Source: Chrysoporthe austroafricana
Lineage: Eukaryota; Ascomycota; Sordariomycetes; Diaporthales; Cryphonectriaceae
Assembly (NCBI GenBank): GCA_001051155.2
Contig: JYIP02000007.1
Span: 2,420,342 to 2,484,341 of the forward strand
Direction of reading: 5' to 3'
Length of the DNA stretch: 64,000 nucleotides
A program made the translations under genes and the position numbers. Positions 59,393-64,000 of the stretch are shown here, in pieces; positions within the stretch are counted from its first letter, which is position 1; every line of letters begins with the position of its first letter. The notes under the pieces are model-generated. The model worked only from the letters and a program-made list of their open reading frames with translations, was not told the origin of the DNA and searched no databases.

Positions 59393-59577
59393 TCGGGGCT
59401 CCCACTGGGGCGGCGTGTCTACGGCCAAGGGCTGGCATCACTTCGTAAAAGAAAAGCTGAAACAACTGCTACATGTGCTGGCAGGCTGTCCCAGCCCGTA
59501 CACGTGTGGACCAGGGAGAGCACCCGCACGGGTCACGGCCCAGCCCGGCCGGTCCTGCGCAGATCGTTCCCATGTGG
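56859..59577. other. 2.7 kb intergenic region, no gene seen
   Basis: The SEC21 upstream region and the 3' side of the FHA-kinase gene. It has a short direct repeat GTGGTAATATTG (57252 and 57264) and a long C-run then T-run at 59355-59393. Frames here are short and unlike known proteins. Confidence 0.55.
59355..59393. repeat. Poly-C followed by poly-T
   Basis: Fourteen C then twenty-five T residues. On the minus strand this is poly-A then poly-G, about 185 bases downstream of the FHA-kinase stop. Confidence 0.93.
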
Positions 59578-61126
59578 TCAGGTCTCGTACTCAGCCGCAG
59601 TTGTGTGTGGGCGCGCCGAGATCGTCGAGGCGAGTAGGCCATCCCGTCGTTGATCGGGCGACGAGGGGCCCTCGGCTCTGCCAGAGGACGCTTCGACTGT
59701 GCCGCCGGGCGCGAGCAAAGTGAACCAGTCGGCTTCGGGGTGGTCGCCGTACCGATCCGCGGTCGTCCCAGGCTCGTGGACTTCCAGACACCGCCGTGCC
59801 GGCCAACGGCTGCTTGGATCGATTGCGAGCATCAAGCGCAGGACTGGCATATCCTCCATCCCCTCAAGCTGATTAGCCAGATCTTTACACCAGCCGAGCC
59901 CATCCCCATCATGGTGCCGTTGCCAGGACGGTAGGCGGCGGCAGATCTCGAGGCCGACCACGCCGAGGGACCAGATGTCGATCGCGTTCGTGTATTCGTG
60001 TGCGTCTGGCTGGTGCAGCTCGGGGGCCTTGTAGAGCAGGCTGCCACTTTTGGTTCTGAACCGCACGTCGTCCGAGGAGATTCCAAAGTCCCCAAACATG
60101 ACGTCAATCACGCCATTGTAACGAGATCGAACGAGAATGGTGCTGGTCTTGATGTTTCGGTGTGCTTTAGACATTCCGTGCAGGTACGCCAGCGCGGAGA
60201 GTAGCTGCGTCATGACTTGCATGCGTTCGTCCGCCGAAAGATTAAGGTGCTGGCTCAAGCTTCCCCTGTAGGCAAACTCAAAGCAGATCGCCTCGTAGGG
60301 GTAGACGTGGTAGCCTAAGAAGGCCGCAATATGCCGCTGCCACTCTCCGTATTAGCGATGACCCTAACGCGAGGCACCCGGGAGAGCTTACGTGGCTGAC
60401 CGAGTGCATAATTTCGGTCTCAATCTTGAGAGCCTCACGCGGGTCCCTTCTCCCGAGCGCCACGCGCCTCGCCGTCTTCTCGGCATACGATGTGCCACTT
60501 GACGCGTTCCATACACGTCGGACCCTGCCAAATTCTCCCTCGCCGATGTGTGCACGTACCAGGGCTGGGTTCGTAAAGACCGGGCAAGGAGGCGAGGCCG
60601 CGCGACGGGCTGCGAGGAGAGCCCGTTTTGCGTTGTACGTGGGCGTCGGATAGTGGTAGGGGACGACCACCTCAAACCTCGCGTCGGTGACGGTGAGAAC
60701 AATGCGTTTGTCAAGGACAAAGTCGTCCCCCCCGATGATCCAGGTGCAGAACCTGCGCAGCCTCCCTTCGCCGTTGTAGGCGACCGCAGTGCCTGCCTCG
60801 GAGAAGTCTTCTACCACCAGACGGTGGGAGTCATCGTAAGTGATGGCGAAGTGCGTATTGCCGATGCCGGGAAAGTCCGGGAGAACGCAGTCACAGACTT
60901 CGCTAGCACGCCCAAACACGAAGCCCCGGGTACCACGGGGCGGTCGACTGAACCTGAGGACAAGGGCGTAACGGTGTGAACCGGCCGAAGAGCCCGCCGT
61001 CGGCATGGGCTGACCAGGCTCTAAGAGGGGATGTGTCGCCTCGCAGTGCCAGCTCTCCCTAACCTTCAGGATCGTCTCCTCCCTGTCGAGTGGGTAGAGG
61101 CGGGCGATCACGTCGGCATCGTCCAT
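59578..61126 (-). CDS. FHA domain-protein kinase fusion, probable pseudokinase
   Basis: Two exons on the minus strand (60392..61126 and 59578..60336) give 497 aa. The 55-nt intron has donor GTAAGC and acceptor GGCAG, in phase 0. The N-terminal half holds an FHA-like phospho-Thr-binding domain (about residues 50-150): VFGRASEVCDCVLPD, then IGNTHFAI and EDFSEAGTAVAYNG. The kinase domain follows with glycine loop GEGEFGRV (near 193), Lys217 in the VAIK position (SYAEK), the intact DFG at 328-330, KAPELH, and DIWSLGVVGLEI. The catalytic loop, however, reads HRNIKTST (304-311). The HRD aspartate is Asn306 and the metal-binding Asn is Thr311. By analogy with HRN pseudokinases such as HER3, weak or no phosphotransfer is expected. 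The layout recalls Rad53/Cds1 (FHA then kinase) but it is shorter and single-FHA. Orthology is not claimed. Confidence 0.85.
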
Positions 61127-63834
61127 GGCTAGCTGAAGTGCGAGGGGCGCGTGAGGGAGGTGTAGACCGACGACCGTGGAGCCGCGAGGTTGGGTCTACA
61201 CGTTCTAGGACAATGCAGAGCATCCAGGCGACGGCCGGCCAGAGTACGACGGCGAGCTGGCTGCAGCCCAAAGCGCCTACTGCTACGCCGCCACGTCACC
61301 TCGGTGTTCGACCATGCAGCAAAAGCAACTTGGGAGGACGGTCTCCCTCCATCGGTCCTGGCTCGACTGGAGGCGGCCACAGGAACTGCAAGCCAAACTC
61401 AAATCCGGGCAAGCCAGACTTGGCGCCCACAGGCAGAAGTCGGCAGTCCACACCAGATGCCCAGATTTGAAGCACAAGTAGCGCCCGGTCCGTCCTCTCA
61501 GACTGGTCACTGCTCCGGAACCACGACCGTGGCTGCCCGTATGTCCCGCCGGAATTAGAGGCCTAGGGAAGGACAGGAAGCAGCCAGGCACGGCACGACC
61601 GGATGCGTGGATCGCTTGCGGTTGGACCGACGCCATGAGACAAAAGAAAGGGCCCTCCCTTGCCTTTTGACGAAACGAGGCAAGAAAAAGGAACACCGCG
61701 AGAAGAGTGCCACTTGCAGGCTGACGCCGGAAACGGTGCCGGCAGCTGTGGCTGGGTCTGCACAGACCCCCCCCCCGGACCGCTGTCGCAGTTCAACAAA
61801 TATAATATCTGGAGTCGCGCATGCAGTCGCCTCTGTGGCCACACTCCCCTGATACCATGCGAGGATGAGACTCACAGGGGGCTCAGTCTCTCCGGGCTCT
61901 TGATGCCTCGGTCGGCTTCGGTGACACGAGGACTGCAGCACGACGGACCGTCAGCGGAGGCCACGCGATCTTCTGGCGCCAGCGCTTTGCCGAGATCCAG
62001 TGCTGCACGCATCCCAAGGACCGCCTCGACGACCTGCACACCAGACGAATATCGAAAGGCAGCGGGACGGCAGCCCTGAGGGATCAGGCTGGGGTTGGGG
62101 ACTGCTCTTATGGTGCCCGGGAGGTAGATATAGCGTAGCCGCTGCCTTGTCACTATGGGCGCACCGAACAAATGTTCCCATAATGTATGTTCCCCCTTGC
62201 TATTCATGGCTTCCTACCGCAAGAGTCCCTCGGAGGACCCATCCAGCCCCTTCCGTAACGTCGTCGAGACAGCCGCCACCAGCCCCTGCGCGTCGTCCGG
62301 GTCGGCCTTCTCTGATGAGTGCTGCAATGTGAAAAAAAAAAAAAAAGGGGGGGGGGGGGGGGGGGGGGGCGGGAAGCACAGAGAGAGACGTATGCACTCG
62401 GCAACCAAGGCATTCTGCTAGTTGTTGGTCGCCCGCCGCCCGCCGCCCGTGATGCACCATCCATCCCCGGTGGTTTTCCGCCGGGCTGTTGTCCCGTGCC
62501 TCCCCCGTCTCGCGTTCGTCACGGTCGTCGTCTGCGTCCTCCCGCCTACGACCTAGAACGGCGGACTCGGTCTGGCTGGTGCCGGGTGATGATCTTGCCG
62601 GGTTTCTCGCACCCTGGTTCGATAGTAGCAGCGACCTAGGCCACAAGTTCTCAACGCGACTCAGCCGTACATAGGGGCTCCAATCCGCCCGGGGAGGGGC
62701 AATCCGCCCGGGGAGGGGGTCGCTGTCATTTCGCCCTGCTCTCGGCGGCCCTTTCGGTGAGCACGTCGGCAGCCCAAACAGTGACCTCGGCGTTCTCGAA
62801 GATCTTGCCCGTCGCATCGCTGGATTTGCCATAGGGCCTCGAGACAGGCGCGGGGGGATTTCGGCCGGCCCCTGATGGCCTCAAGAAGCAGCCCGATGAC
62901 TCCCACGACTCCTTGCCGGGTCGAGCTACCGTACACGATGCGGGCCAGTGAGAGGAGTAAGTTCAGTGCTATAAGCGCGGGGGTGGGTTGGTGGCATGCA
63001 GCTTATGTCATCCACCGACGAGACGCTGTAGTTCAACCCCGACACGCCACCCCCCCAAAAACAATGAAGCGGTGAAAAGAAGATGATGAGGGTGATGGAG
63101 GAAGAACACATACACACACAGACACAACGCTCGACATCCCACCGTGGCTGCTCGCAAATACCTGCATTTGATCGCGGCCGAGGCCTACACCTCGCGCGGA
63201 TTCGACGCGTCCAGCGCCCCGTCTCGCACGGGGTCACGGTATACGGGCAGCCCAGCCCAGCCCAGCAGGTAAAGCATCCGAGTCTGCGTGCAAGGGGTGC
63301 TTCGCCCCGGCCTGGGGCGCCCGGGCGCCGCAGCAGAGCCCGCTGCGGCCCCATCGCGATCACATCCTGCCTGAAGGCGGACGGCCCCGGCCCTTGAAAG
63401 TCGATGGGATGGGGCTGTTCTACGAGTGCGAGATGCGTCGCATCCGCCGGGTCAGATCGCATCCCGCTCCGCCATCAGGGATCAAATCGAAGAGGCGCGG
63501 TTCGAAGCCGAGTTCTCTAACCTACGGGCCACTATCAAGGGAGGGTGTTGAGCAATGGACACAGCACTCTTCGCTCGCTGCCCCCCCCCCCGGCCCGGGC
63601 CAGCACGTCCTCCCTCCCTCTATTACGCTCTGGCACTCCCCAGCTCCCACAGCCGACCATGGTCTCACTGCCACCCCGCGCAGGAACGCAACCGATACGT
63701 GCAAGATGTCCCCGTGGAGACGACGCGATCGATCACGCACCTGGCACTGGGGATACAAATAGCAAAACGCCCACCCAAGCCGCTACCAGCCACTAGCATT
63801 TCCCTTCAAGTAGAAGCGAAGCCGAGCTTCACTC
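61127..63834. other. Intergenic or unresolved region with exon-like fragments
   Basis: No complete gene could be built. Short frames with protein-like composition occur at 62726-62935 (-), 63375-63551 (+, 58 codons, SRSAIRDQIEEARFEAEFSN) and 63684-63878 (+, after a GCGCAG acceptor). An A-run then G-run sits at 62332-62369, and a direct repeat GCAATCCGCCCGGGGAGGG-like unit (two copies) at about 62683-62718. Confidence 0.45.
62332..62369. repeat. Poly-A followed by poly-G
   Basis: Fifteen A then twenty-three G residues. It mirrors the poly-C/poly-T tract at 59355. Confidence 0.93.
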
Positions 63835-64000
63835 ATGGCGAGTTTATGGCTCCATCGGATTGCAGATCACAACCCTGAATCCTACATTCTCTACCAGGGG
63901 TTCGTCGTCGTGATGGACAGAAAACGTGACCTGCTGTCCGGTGTACCCGACCCCGAGCACAACACGCGATACGGCCGCAGGGTTCGCCAACGACTGCAGC
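63835..64000 (+). CDS. Possible 5' part of an unrecognised gene, cut by the window edge
   Basis: From ATG 63835 the frame stays open to the last base (55 codons). It reads like real protein (MASLWLHRIADHNPESYILY, followed by a hydrophobic QGFVVVMDRK stretch and a basic RYGRRVRQRLQ). An in-frame TAG lies nine codons upstream, so either this ATG is the start or an upstream exon joins nearby. I do not recognise the family, and no stop or splice donor is visible before the end of the window. Short plus-strand frames just upstream (63375-63551, 63684-63878) may belong to the same gene but could not be joined in frame. Confidence 0.3.
   Translation, partial: MASLWLHRIADHNPESYILYQGFVVVMDRKRDLLSGVPDPEHNTRYGRRVRQRLQ

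Noticed and set aside
1..64000. tRNA genes, CRISPR arrays, secondary-metabolite cluster
   Set aside because: I found no B-box-plus-cloverleaf pattern, no spaced direct repeats with unique spacers, and no backbone synthase. A computed tRNA scan would be needed to exclude tRNAs fully.

Overview
This 64 kb window is nuclear DNA of a filamentous ascomycete (Pezizomycotina, most likely Sordariomycetes). The evidence is: genes split by 50-450 bp introns with GTRNGY-type donors and YAG acceptors; C/G-biased codon third positions; GC-rich intergenic DNA full of simple repeats; and gene families typical of filamentous ascomycetes (an AspE-type septin, PalI, a Sos7 kinetochore protein, a palette of unlinked housekeeping genes). 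No tRNA, rRNA, CRISPR array, integrase or intact transposon was seen. Genes sit on both strands with no operon-like grouping and no convincing secondary-metabolite cluster.

Layout. 1-12 kb: L-rhamnose mutarotase (+), a CxxC thioredoxin-like protein (-), a DHA1-type MFS transporter (+, five exons), Elongator subunit ELP6 (+) and ribosomal protein eL37 (-, with a 4-nt first exon). 11.4-15.2 kb: gene-empty, with an AT-richer stretch. 15-24.3 kb: Sos7 kinetochore protein (-), divergently paired with an RS-rich GPALPP/PRP38B-like nuclear protein (+); an unrecognised protein with a predicted N-terminal membrane anchor (+); and cholinephospho-/ethanolaminephosphotransferase (+). Between these lies an assembly-suspicious double palindrome around an N at 19830. 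26.1-27.6 kb: an AP-1/Yap-like bZIP factor (-), followed by 7.7 kb of gene-poor repeat-rich DNA. 35.3-40.9 kb: an intronless unrecognised 579-aa protein (+), convergent with the pH sensor PalI/Rim9 (-). 44.9-61.1 kb: mitochondrial ABC1/ADCK1 kinase-like protein (+), AspE-like septin (+), COPI gamma subunit SEC21 (-, containing a GC-AG intron) and an FHA-kinase fusion whose catalytic loop is degenerate (-). The last 3 kb holds only fragments that look like coding sequence, including a frame open through the right edge.

The genes are mostly independent core functions: translation and tRNA modification (eL37, ELP6), chromosome segregation (Sos7), splicing (PRP38B-like), membrane lipid synthesis and coenzyme Q/lipid homeostasis (CPT1/EPT1, ABC1), vesicle traffic (SEC21), cytoskeleton (AspE), and environmental response (PalI, bZIP, MFS). 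All exon models were built by hand from frame continuity and splice signals, without alignments or transcripts. Transcription start sites and untranslated regions are unknown. The best points for follow-up are the FHA-pseudokinase, the non-canonical and optional-looking introns (SEC21, palI), the membrane-anchored unknown at 20.3-21.6 kb, and the foldback structure at 19.65-20.05 kb.
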